Shown piece by piece: positions 21,981 to 32,768 of a stretch of DNA of 64,000 nucleotides. The stretch's first letter is position 1. Each line of letters opens with the position of its first letter. Both the position numbers and the translations under genes were made by a program. Source of the stretch: Branchinecta lynchi (Eukaryota > Arthropoda > Branchiopoda > Anostraca > Branchinectidae); the NCBI GenBank assembly GCA_023053575.1, contig JAKZAP010000017.1:8377501-8441500 (forward strand), read 5' to 3'. The notes under the pieces were generated by a model that was not told the origin of the DNA, did not search any database, and saw only the letters and a program-made list of their open reading frames with translations.

Positions 21981-22945
21981 CGATTCACTTTTCAACCCTT
22001 CCAAATATGCCGATTTTTAACATGTGGCAATCGATGCCTGCACGGTTACTTGATGTACACCTACATCGAGAGTGGGCAACCATTCGCAGGACAACGCGGG
22101 AGCTTATCGTTCTTATTTCACTTATTTTGTCAGGAATAGTGGCAACTTCTTTACGAATACTAACATAAGTACTGTAGAGACACGTCAGTGTTTGTGATTG
22201 ATTCATTTGTGAGAAGAATCTGGAAAAAGTAGCTACTGAACGTTTTGAACCGATATTTTCTCACTGACCTAAATTCTAGTGGGATTTCTGACTCAGCTCT
22301 GTATTATTGCCAGACAGCAGTTCGGATTCTTTGTTCTCTGAATTCTAAAGCAGTTAATCGTCCCAAATATTCCAATCTGGTTTGTTGACTTACGGCTAAT
22401 AACAGGATGCAAGATTGGGAGCTGGCCAGAACTCTAGTTAACTTGTCGTAGACTGGAATCGGACTTGTGTCAAGACTCGAACGAGGACTCGGATGCCTTT
22501 GGTTCTTAGTACCGAAAATTTACGAATTTTCTCCCCAGTAACATACTAAATGCCGAATGTAAATAAGATTGATTTCGTGTTAGAAAATATTGAAATTGAC
22601 ATAAACTTCTTTTATCTCAGTTCTTTCTGTTTGGTCATTTTTATGTTATGCTTTTATATTTTTTTCTTCCCTTTTCTTTGTGAATGAATTTGGACACGGT
22701 ATATAGGCAGCGATTGCTTCGATTAGATTTTTACAGTGTTTATATTTGTGTGCGTTTAAATAGACTAAACTAAACTTGGAGCTGATGATGCTGTAGTAGA
22801 TTAATTGATTTCAAGGCCTTGTTGATTTTGAAGGAACCTTTTTACCTATTTAAACTTATACTTGTTTAAACTTAGGTCCCTGATCGTTCTATTCATTACC
22901 GAGAATCTGAACTTCCTGTGTAATATTTATTCACCCTGACACCAC
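21981..22945. other. Unassigned intron 2 interval
   Basis: About 1 kb with no recognised gene or repeat; moderately AT-rich toward the right. Confidence 0.4.
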
Positions 22946-22947
22946 TA

Positions 22948-25900
22948 CACTGTAAAAATTTTCTCCGAATAAGGATGCAGTATTTGCTACTGGGATTAAT
23001 CTTATCTCTATTGGGACAAAATTAATCCGAACTAGACCTACGTTGCCGGGGCAACGTCAAGTGTTGCGGCAACCTTTGTCCGGCTTCGCCGACTAAAGTG
23101 TTGCGAGAGCAACACTTTGGTTTTGTTTCTTCGCTGTCGGTTAAATGCTGAAATTGTCAACTTATCGAAGCTTTTAAAACGGTATGTTCTAAAAAGAATA
23201 ATCACATGATCAAAAGCTGTTCTTTAGCGTTGTAAAACCAACAACAAAACAATATCGGAAGAAGGGACTAAATTGACTTGGCGGTCAGTTGAACTTTATC
23301 CTTTTCAATCGTAGATATCGTGACGGATGAAAACTTGGAACAATATCTTATATAATCTAGTTGGTATTATAAAGCTATCCGTAACGTTTCAGGATTAAAA
23401 TACCATAGATGACACTATTAATTATTACAAAACTACCTTATTGTTTTAGATTACCGTATCGTTTGTACCCGTTGTGTAAACAGTTAATCCTCGGTTATAG
23501 CGATAGACCATCGATACAAACTTTCTTACCGTCATATTTACAGATATCGAATACAATGTGCACCAATTTTCAAAAATTTCTAGCCCCTAGTGAACCGATT
23601 CTTACTTACAAGTCCCTCTCCCGTGATTGACATCAAATTCATCGGAACAAATAATGGATACACCAGCTATTAAAAGTTGCAAACCCCTCATCGCTGAAGA
23701 TGATTATAGCATAAAAGCCGTTTTGGCTTTTTGGGAACAAAATTGTTCTTACCATCTAATGCACCTGATACAAATAACATGTATACCAACTAGCAAAAGC
23801 TGCAAACTCCTCATTGCCGAAGGTGATTATGAGCTAACAGTCGACTGTTGCTTACAAGTCCCTTACATGTCTCACAACTGGTATCGCCTATTTTTGGTTT
23901 CAGTGTGTACCTTACTCCTGAAGTTGTCAACCCCTTGAAACTTTCAAACTGGTTTATCTCATGAAGGATTTTTGTTCAAAAAAATGGATGACATATACTT
24001 TGATCAGCTCATCAAGGGCATCGATTGCCCTAACCACAACAAAAGAATATCGGAAAAAGGGACTAAATTGACTTTGCAGTCAGTTGAACTTTATCCTTTT
24101 CAATCGTAGACATCGTGACGGATGAAAACTTGGAACAATATCCTATATAATCTAGTTGGTATTATAAAGCTATCCGTAACTTTTCAGGATTAAAATACCA
24201 TAGATGACACTATTAGTTATTACGAAATTACCTTGTTTTACATTATCGTTTGTACCCGTTGCGAAAACAGTGAATCCTAGCATACAGCGAGAGACCATCG
24301 ATACAAACTTTCTTACCGTCAGTTTTATATAAATCGAATACAATGTGCAACAATTTGCACAAATTTCTAGCCCCTCGTGCACCGATTCTACTGACAAGTC
24401 CCTTTCCCGTGATAGACATCAAGTTCACCGGATAAAAATAATGGGTACACCGGTTAGCAAAAGTTGCAAACCCCTCATCGCTGAAGATTTTTGTAGCATA
24501 ACAGCCTATTATTACTGACAAGTCCCTTGCATGTCTTACAATTGGGAACCTAATTGTTCTTACCATCAAATGACAGGTACGCCAACTAGCGAAAGCTGCA
24601 AACCCCTCATTGCCGAAGATGATTATGAGCTAACACTCGACTACCGCGTACAAGTCCCCTACATGTCTCACAACTGGTATCACCTATTTTTGGTTTCAGT
24701 GTGTACCTTACTACTGAAGTTGTCAACCCCTTGAAACTTTCAAACTGGTGTATCTCATGAAGGAATTTGTGTACCAAAAAATTGATGACATCTACTTTGA
24801 TCAGCTCATCAGCGCCTATCGATTGCCGTCGAAAAAAAAACTCTACCTGTCTTAGTTCAAAAGTTGACTTTTTTGCCGCAGGCCAACTTTCTAACGTCAC
24901 CGCTTAGAATTAGCAAAGGATAAGCTCTAGTTTCTTTAGCAATGAGAGAACTTCTAAAGTTTAAGAGGTACATCTGATACCATTTCTCTACCGCAAACTC
25001 AAGTGCAAAAAAACGAATGATAAACTCAGCTGAAATCGCGTACACAAATGGAACCAAATTGTTCTTACCATCGAATACACCGGAAACAAATAACAGGTAC
25101 ACCAACTAGCAAAAGCTGCAAGGCCCTCATTACCGAAGATGTTTATGAGCTAACAGTCGACTGTTGCTTATAAGTCCCCTACATGGCTCATACCTGCTAT
25201 CGCCTTTTTTTGGTATCAATGTACCTTACTACTGAAGTTGTCAACCCCTTTGAAATTTTCAAACTGGTGTATCTCATGAAGGAATTTTTGTACCAAAAAA
25301 TGGATGACATATACTTTGATCAGCTCATCAGTGGCTATCGATTGCCGTCGAAAAAAAAATTCTACCTGTGTTAGTTCAAAAGTTGACTTTTTTGCCGTAG
25401 GCCAACTTTCTAACGTCACGACTTAGAAAGGAGCAAAGGATAAGCTCTAGTTTCTTTAGCAATGAGATAAAAAGTTTAAGGGGCACATCCGATACCGTTA
25501 CTCTACCGCAAACCCAAGTGCAAAAAAAAAAAAATTATAAACTCAGCTGGAATCGTCGCAGACATGGACAGAAACAATAGATGGCAGCACTTTCGGACCC
25601 GTGGGAAAAAGCCACTTTTTGTCTCTGTAGATTTTTCTATTTATCACTCAAAGAAGATATGTTGGCTGTGGGGCCGGGTAACTGCCGCATATATTTAACA
25701 CTTATAGATTTTAGTCCATCTTCAATTTGAAACTGGTGCCTGCCTGCTAGCGTGCTAGAACGGAGCTTTCCACTCGAAAGCAGAAACATGGTTTTATGAA
25801 ACGAAAGGTTCGCTACACAACTTGAGATGGTCCTCTCCGACATAGGCTATGCAACTCCACTTCACTTCGCAAACCGTAGGCTCTGGCTCGAGGACAAGCA

Positions 25901-26193
25901 AAAACCATCCTTATTGGCCCCAGGCAAGAGTTCTACGGAGCTTTCCAAAATGTAATGTCATATTCATCAATCCGGCCTAAGGTCTACACTTTCCGTAAAA
26001 ACCGCACAGGTTAGACCCTTCCCAGTTACCAGGAATAAAATGAAATCGGAGTCATAGGAAAAAACAAACAAAAAAACAAAAAAACGAGGACAAAACCAAA
26101 GTGTTGCTCTCGCAACACAATTAGGGATAATCTTATCTCAATAAAGACAAGATTAATCTGAGTAGCAAATACTGCAAGATTTTTTTTACAGTG
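22948..26193. mobile_element. TA-flanked MITE (family K) split by a family C insertion
   Basis: Outer arms 22948-~23029 and ~26119-26193 are inverted repeats beginning CACTGTAAAAA. They share GCAGTATTTGCTACT and GATTAATCTT...ATTG words. The dinucleotide TA stands directly outside both ends (22946-22947, 26194-26195), as with Tc1/mariner-like target duplication. The arms alone (~155 bp) would form the original element. Confidence 0.7.
23030..26118. mobile_element. Family C element, copy 1
   Basis: Left end: a palindrome close to ACGTTGCCCGGGCAACGT (23040-23057, one base altered), a CCGGC-TTC-GCCG hairpin, and GTGTTGC-gaga-GCAACAC (23098-23115). The 29-bp sequence 23098-23126 is inverted exactly at 26090-26118. 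The interior holds long repeats of ~790 bp (CATCGTGACGGATGAAAACTTGG, near 23320 and 24110). Each contains shorter ~130 bp units (AGCAAAAGCTGCAAACCCCTC). The last ~570 bp are nearly identical to the end of copy 2. No transposase or helicase frame. Confidence 0.8.
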
Positions 26194-26429
26194 TACGCTG
26201 ATTCCGAGGCTGATCCTTCTACTCTAATTGTTTGACGCTTTCCGATGCAGATCGGATCGGAGGCTTGTCAGTTTTGATGAGCTCGTTGGTTATAAGAACC
26301 GGTTTTGCAAGTTTTTCCGTGTTTCTTATCAAAGCCAAGGGGTCTGCGTGAGGATGAAAACAGCCGAGACTGATTTAGTCCGACCGCCAGGTCCTGAAAA
26401 TGTGACACCCCCCTAACCCAAACGGTACA
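26194..26429. other. Unassigned interval between family K and the 26.4 kb tandem
   Basis: No repeat recognised. A 62-codon frame at 26228-26416 has no recognisable domain. Confidence 0.35.
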
Positions 26430-26810
26430 GTAGGTTTAAAAGTGGATTCCGACTAAATCGAACACGCTGATTCCAAATATGCCGGGAACTGGTTCCGGAA
26501 ACGATGGCTTAAAGTAGAAATGAAGCCCGATGCTGTTCCATTATTTCCTCTCTATAAGAAGTATCGCTCTCAAACACAGTAGGTTAAAAAATGGATTCCG
26601 AACACATCGAACAAGCTGACTCCGAATATGCCGATAATAAATTCAGGAATAGGTGGCTTAACGTAGAAATGAAGCCTGATGCTATTCCATTTTTTCTTCT
26701 CAATAATTCGTATAGCTACCAAACACAGTGGTCGAAAAGTGGATTACGACCAAATGGAACCCTTTGATTATGAATATACCGTTAATAAATAAGTAGACAT
26801 GAAACCTGAT
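26430..26810 (+). repeat. ~150-bp diverged tandem repeat, 2.6 units
   Basis: Units begin near 26432, 26582 and 26729. They share AAAGTGGATTCCGAC, TCGAACA.GCTGA.TCC, AATATGCCG and AGAAATGAAGCC.GATGC in the same order, with about 15-20% differences. It may be the internal array of an unrecognised non-coding element. Confidence 0.7.
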
Positions 26811-28240
26811 AAGTTATTCTCCTCCTCAGAAACAAGTGCCATCATCTGGTATAGTGGGCTACTGTCGACAGAAAAGTTTATTCTAACCAAGTTGAACGCG
26901 CGCTAGGAAAAGACACTCGTTGATTAAGGATGAGATGCGAGTCTGTTGCTTAATAACCTAAGTTTGCTGGAATGAATCAACAACTACAGGGATTACAATT
27001 GGTTCAAATAATATGCTCATGTACTGAAATGTCACACGAAATATCTAAAGCACAAAAAGTCGAGTTGAATGGGACACACAAATCTCAAACTTTGCCAACG
27101 TTGCTTCACAAAATCAAATTCCCTATTCTCCATCCGAGTCGACAGAGCACTTGCCCCCACACCAACATTTTCGCGGCAACAATCGAGGTAGTGTGAAAAC
27201 GAGGTATTCTACCCCTCCTGTACGTAAGAAATCAAATTGTGCAAACTTCGTCGGGTGCACCCGAGAAGTTCAAGTCTTGTCGGTACAACAGGTTAATTAA
27301 CGTCCATTCGTCTTCACATCAGGTTCTTTTTACACGTTCTACCATTTACCACAAGCCTGCATTGTTCACATTAAAGTAACTGTTCACATAATAAACACAC
27401 CAGACAGTCTGAGCTGCAAACATGGGTAAAAATCATCGTATTACCATGCCAAGTTCAGCTACATTATTTCCACTGTTAATAGTCAGAAATCAAATATTTT
27501 GCCTTTTACGGCGTTCTCTGAGTAAGTAGCAAGAAAGTCTGATCTTTTGTTGCTTTTACTGTCATGTTATGTTTCGTAATTTTATCTCCTCTTCCGTTTC
27601 TTCTCTGTATTGTCAACTAATCAGCGGCGATTATTGCTTGTGCTCACTACCTGTTGAGCAATTCTCAACTAAAATAGGTACTTTCCGAGAAGGGGTCTAA
27701 CACTTCCAGAAAGCAAGTATAAACGAAAGCAAAAAAGTGCTTTTAGGGGTTAAGCCAGCGTCGGATACCACCGTTCCAAGCATAAACTGAATCAGGATTT
27801 TTTGGCCTACAAAATGGTATCGTCAGACTGACTGTACCTTTTGGGTCGGGTGTTTTCGAAACTAAGCGTCTTTTGACGAGCTGGCGGTAGGACTAATTTG
27901 TAATCTGTGAGAAACCTAGCAGAGTTTCAAAGGAGTCACTGATAGTGCGAAATCGACCAAGATTTTCCGACCAGGTATTCTTCACTTTTGTCATTAGGCT
28001 GAACTAAATCTAAAATTTTCCTAAAGGCAGTGTCTTAGAAATTTCAGACTGACTAAAACTAGTTTATTCCACAGTATACTCACTACAAAGTCTGGAAACT
28101 AACGAACTAATATCAAAATTACAGTTTACACGGACATTCATTTACATTTTACAATATAAGAAATTCCTCAGATTAATATTTACATTGACCCTTACTGAAC
28201 TTAAACATACAAAGCACATCAAACTTGAACATACTGACAC
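26811..28240. other. Unassigned intron 2 interval
   Basis: Apparently unique sequence; no gene or repeat recognised. The short + strand frame at 26972-27196 lacks recognisable features. Confidence 0.4.
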
Positions 28241-28436
28241 CAATGCCGTATCCAGGGGGGGGGGGGTAGGGGGTTGACCCCCCCCCCCCGAAACATACAA
28301 AAATACTCATTTTTATAGGTTTTTCCCTCTGATTTATGTCTTTTTGCCAGACCGGCAGGTAACCCCCCCCCCCCCCCCCCCCCCCGAAAGGCAACCCCCC
28401 CCCCCCCCCCGAAAAAAATTCCTGGATATGGGCCTG
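28241..28436 (-). mobile_element. G/C-tract hAT-type MITE, copy 1
   Basis: A 196-bp element with termini CAATGCCGTATCCAGG and CCTGGATATGGGCCTG. It is flanked by a perfect 8-bp target duplication ACTGACAC (28233-28240 and 28437-28444). Long G and C runs lie just inside both ends. The core, with ATTTTTATAGG and CTGATTTATGTC, is the reverse complement of the copy at 41522. No coding capacity. Confidence 0.88.
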
Positions 28437-28672
28437 ACTGACACCCTATTTTAAAAACAGAATATTTATCAGTAATTATTTTAATAATACAGGAAGTGAT
28501 GACGGTGCCAAAAATAATTGTAGGAATCCAGACCGGTCCCAGATAGGTCCCAGTCTAGAAACCCGAAAGTCCCAAATAGAAACCAGACCCTAATCGTGTG
28601 TTCGCACTTCGTGTTCGAATATTGGAACAGAATCTACTTTGAATTGGGCTTCAGTCCTTTTTTAATTTACAG

Positions 28673-28849
28673 TTTGCTGTGCTTTTGGGTATCATCCTGA
28701 TTTGCGGTTTGGCTGGTGGCATCGCCGCTTACGTTCTGCGAAGTGACGTGGGGACCATCTTAGAGAAGAACATGGTCAAGAGCATGGATTTCTACTCGAA
28801 AGCGGAACATGAAGGCGTCACTCGTACTTGGGATGGAATGCAGCACGAG
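28673..28849 (+). CDS. Tetraspanin, coding exon 3 (TM3 and start of large extracellular loop)
   Basis: Encodes 59 residues (84-142): TM3 (FAVLLGIILICGLAGGIAAYVL), then the start of the large extracellular loop, ending WDGMQHE just where the family's CCG motif should follow. The acceptor is a T-rich tract ending ACAG (28669-28672); the donor is GAG|GTAAGC (28849/28850), again phase 0. The TM3/loop pattern (YVLRSDV...W..MQ) resembles CD63-type tetraspanins. The polar Glu commonly found in TM3 is replaced by Gly by my alignment. The next exon, with CCG and the loop cysteines, was not found in the remaining 35 kb. Intron 2 is 15,879 bp. Confidence 0.93.
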
Positions 28850-29642
28850 GTAAGCACTAACAGCCTCTTAATATTTTTAATTTACTGTGAATACTTAATT
28901 CCTGAATACCTTTAATTTACTCTGAAAAACTAAAAACACTACTTCCCCATCAAAATAACTCTTTCCGGTGTTTAAAAGCTAACTTGAGGAACTTCCCAAC
29001 ATTTCTTATTTCTTCAGAATCTTTACTTCCCATCATTTTAATAATCCATCAGTATACTGTGGCAATCATACGTGAAAAATATTTAACAGCCGATAATACG
29101 GTTATTGTGGACTGTGGATACATATGTAGTCTCAAAACCAGCCAGCATTACTCACAAATATAAGAAATTGAATTAACCCTTTAATGCAATAGGTCCATTC
29201 GCCTCGTCGGCTCATTAATTAATTAGTGGAATCCTGACGAAGGTAAAACGAGGTCCTTCCGTAAACACGAGTGGCAAATAAGAGGATTGCTGCAGCCAGT
29301 TTTCGGAGTCTAACCTTGTCAGAATACGGTGGAAACAATAGCAGACGGAAAATGATTTTCCTTAAGGTTTAGGCGCCAAATTTTAAAAAATAGCCCATAT
29401 TGGCGGCAACGTATGTCGAAATTTTGTTTTCTTGTCAATATAAAGACGTTTAAAAGAACAAAAATATTATCGCGTAACTAAAGCAGCAGATGATCTAATA
29501 AGTTTGTCAACAGTCATATAGTTTAGCCGACAAGACTTTTCTTCTCAAAAATATATTGTATTTTCGAGCAGAAATGATCCAAAAACCTTAAACTAAATTA
29601 TTGAAAGAAACAGATGCTGCCAATCATTTAGCTGCTTATCTT
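28850..29642. other. Start of intron 3; short family E scrap
   Basis: No exon recognised. GACGAAGGTAAAACGAGGTC plus GTAAACACGAG at ~29236-29275 match the family E sequence at ~30912-30950. The rest is AT-rich and unassigned. Confidence 0.45.
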
Positions 29643-30707
29643 ACTTTTTGGGATCCCAATACCTATGACATCGCAAAAGTTGTCCGTCTGTCCGCATGAT
29701 AAACTCGCGAAGGGATTGAGATATTTTGATGAAACTTGGCGGGAGGTTCGGTCAAAGTACAGGTCAAGTTCGAAGATGCTCTCTGTAGCCCTATATTTCA
29801 GGGTGGGGGAGGGGTTTCAAATAAAGGGGCAATTTTTGTTTCTTCAAATTAAATTAAAAAAATAATTCTTTTTTTGAAAGCTATTGAGATTGTTGAGTTA
29901 GGGGTAAGGAGACATGCTGAATTCGAATATAAAAATTTATTTTCTCGCCGGACAAATAGTTCACCCGGAATCCTGTGAAAACCGGAAAATTTGTGAAAAG
30001 TTAAATTTTCATATGAAGTTGATTAGAGGTTCGATTCAGGGTCAAGGAGGCGTGCTGAGTCCGAATATGAAATGTATTTTCTCGCCGGACAATTAGTTCG
30101 GCCGGAATCCGGCCAAAACCGGAGAATTTGTTAAAAGTAAAAGTTTTATTTAAGTTTGATAAGATTTTCGATTTGCGGGTAAGAAGACATGCTGGATTCG
30201 CATGTGACAATCATTTTCTCACCGGATGTATGGATCGCTCGGAATCCGGCTGAAACCGGAAATTTTTTAAAAGTAAAAGTTTAATCTGAAGTTGATTAGA
30301 GGTTGGATGTAGGGGTAAGGAGACATGCTGAATTCGTTTATGAGCTTTAGGTTTTTGCCAGACAAGTATTTTGTCTGGAATCCGGCCTAAACCGGAAGTT
30401 GGGCAGAAGTAAGGAAGGAAGGAGATACGACGTAGGCTATAGGGTAAACCATATGCTAAATCCATATTTTAATATTTGACAGCGCAAAACGGATATCTTC
30501 GTGTTTCTGAACTTGTTGAAATTCAGCTGGCGTATCCGGTTTGCACTGTCGAATACGAACGTGGTCTTCTCCGATTATTACCATTGGCCTGTTAAAAGTA
30601 CAACTGCCTAAGAAGTCTGTTGAAGACCAAATATCTACAAGACCGAATTGTCGGGAGCAAATATTAACATTTTTGGGATCCCATCGAAACCTTATTTGGT
30701 CTTGTTT
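29643..30707 (+). mobile_element. Family A element, copy 4
   Basis: Starts TTTTTGGGATCCCAATACC; about 15 bases of the usual head are missing. It has a shortened GTCCGTC tract, about four monomers, and ends TTTTTGGGATCCCATCG...GGTCTTGTTT. A family E segment (30470-30590) sits in its 3' part. More diverged than copies 2 and 3. Confidence 0.75.
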
Positions 30708-30709
30708 CA

Positions 30710-31190
30710 TAGACCAAATACTCCTTGGGCCCAAGCTGACTGTGAAACATATATTCGAACAATGCATAAAACGGATATGTCAGCTCCTATGCCTTGGCAG
30801 CGATATTTCTGCCGATTTTTATTGGAGCTATATTTTGGCCCTTCTTGGCAAGGGTCCTCTTCAGGCTCAAAACCGCTCAAGTTGGAAAAAGAACTTGTGG
30901 GAAACACAATCCCGGACGAAGGTAAAAGGAGGTCTTTCTGTAAACACGAATGCACTATCAAAGATGTTCGCAGTCAACTTGGGCTGAAGGAATAATTATT
31001 TCGGCCCTTCTTGAAAAGGGTCCTCGTCAGGCTGTCGAACGTCGGGGACAGCGCTGGGTAAGAAATGAACCTGCAATCTCATTCCTGCGTTGCAGATTAG
31101 TTCCTTCCTCAACGTTGTTCTGAAGTTCATAGACCAGCGAAAAAATTCTTTTTTCTTTATTTGTCTGCTTGTATTTATGCGGCGCCTAGT
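30710..31190 (+). mobile_element. Family E element(s)
   Basis: Contains CCCAAGCTGACTGTGAAACA, AATGCATAAAACGGATATGTCAG, CCCTTCTTGGCAAGGGTCCTC and TTGGGCTGAAGGAATAATTA, the last matching the TIR of the 6047-6237 copy. A second CTTCTTGAAAAGGGTCCTCG block at ~31006 suggests two overlapping or tandem copies. 115-148 codon frames on + are not conserved at the other loci. Confidence 0.6.
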
Positions 31191-31600
31191 CATGTGATTC
31201 TGGATTGCTCCTCTGTGTCATCTCATGGTCATACCAAGTTCCGGTTTGGACTGCAACTTAAATGTGTGTGAGGCTGACATTGCAAAGATGGGAATGTGTA
31301 TTGGCTTTATCCAGGAATCTCACAATTTCACCGGTGCGTGTAAGAAAACCAAGTTGACGTGTAGGATTTAGGGTTTCAGGAAAACCTGTATAAATACAAA
31401 ACCGTGTAAATGCTAATGTCATTTTACCCATATTTATAACTTAGGTTGGCATATCTAAGAGTTGTTTCTTTTTTGGTTTGTTGTCTACCACCTCGTTCAT
31501 AAACAACCCACCTGATTTTCTAACTAACCCCGCATGATGGCTCCAAACTTGAACCATGAATATCGTGTGGGGTGGGAGTGAAGCACTATCTTTTCCTTCA
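31191..31600. other. Unassigned interval
   Basis: No gene or repeat recognised. Confidence 0.4.
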
Positions 31601-31990
31601 GCAGAAGTATGTCGGTGTGTCCCTCCTTTGCTAGTTCGGGCAATCCCGCTAGGACGACAAAAATTTGCAACGCTTTTGGTATTTGCTTTTCCTGGCACTT
31701 ACCGTCTTCGGCTCAAGTCCATCGCAATGTCTGTCGTCCGGCCCTTCTGTCTAACTTTTGTTAGTTCGGGCACTTCCACTTGAGCTGGGACGATTAAAAT
31801 GGGTAGCGTACGCGTATAAAGGACCGGACCGAATGCTGGTGGAAACCGTCCTTTCCCGGACCCGATCATCCTTGTCGGGGGGGGGGGGGGATAAGTTGCG
31901 AACGGGTTGGGCTGTCTGATTTGAGTGAATTTGGGATGGTTGGAGTTTGATGCCCTAGGTGTGCCGTTCGTGTGTCTTATTCACATACGG
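31601..31990 (+). mobile_element. Two partial family B heads
   Basis: TTTGCTAGTTCGGGCAATCC then GCTAGGACGAC at ~31627-31660 is a partial head. A second head follows: CCTGGCACTTACCGTCTTCGG, then AAGTCCATCGCAATGTCTG, GTTAGTTCGGGCACTTCCAC and GAGCTGGGACGATTAAAATGG (31690-31800). Monomers and tail are not recognisable. Contains a G12-type run at ~31878. Confidence 0.55.
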
Positions 31991-32768
31991 CCACGGAATG
32001 GAAATTTGGAGGGCTGTCTCGGATATTCTGTTTCGTGAGTAGGGACCAAATCATTGGAACGTTTCCGAGAATTTTCGGATATTGAATGTTGAATGGTTTC
32101 GAATATTGAATGTCGTGCCACATTGAATGATACCATATTGAATATGAGCTGGTAGCCCTTGCTCATGTGCATACGACATAAAGTGGTAATTTGCTCTCTG
32201 TTGGTCGCGACTTCAAGGACTACCCGTCATTGAAGATGCTAGTCAAGAGCATCCCATCTTATCAGTGACACCCTTAGTTTTAAAGCTTCAGGGTTCTTGT
32301 CATGAAATGTCTAACTCAAGCTCAGGCTGTCAACCTCTCCTTTGATATCTCTTAAGGGCGACATAGCTCTAGAAATCGATGACCTCGGGTAAATAAGTGT
32401 CAGTTTGGATGGAGGATGGCAAAAATTTCATGCATATCGATATTAAACGCTGGTTTGGGGGGGGGATGTCTGGAACAGTCAAAGTAGGGCGATTCAGAGC
32501 GTAGGGGTGCGAAGTGGTGGATCCTTGGTGCAAGCAGGGGTGTATACGAATATGTTCCTCGCAGTGATCAACTAGAATACTTTATTAGAACAGTTGCGTT
32601 TAAAGAAAAAAGATAAAAGCACTGCGGTCTTCTTACTTTCGTTTTTGTAAATTTCTTCTTTTTCTCTCTCCTTGGATAAGAAATTCTAAAATTATCAGTA
32701 AGTACTCGCTGCCAGATATTACGGAGATATTGTCTGTTCTCCACAGAAACCTGTCCGAAACGGCGCAC
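31991..32768. other. Unassigned interval with short ATTGAATG repeats
   Basis: Four to five scattered ATATTGAATG words occur at 32074-32150; otherwise nothing recognised. Contains a G9-10 run at ~32456-32465. Confidence 0.4.

Noticed and set aside
28350..28410. Glycine-rich peptide (GGGGGGGG) as a protein feature
   Set aside because: It is the translation of C/G homopolymers inside a hAT-type MITE with target duplications.
30541..30987. 148- and 115-codon frames at 30.5-31.0 kb as a gene
   Set aside because: They run from the end of family A into family E repeats in two overlapping frames, and the homologous DNA at 6.1 and 11.6 kb is not open.
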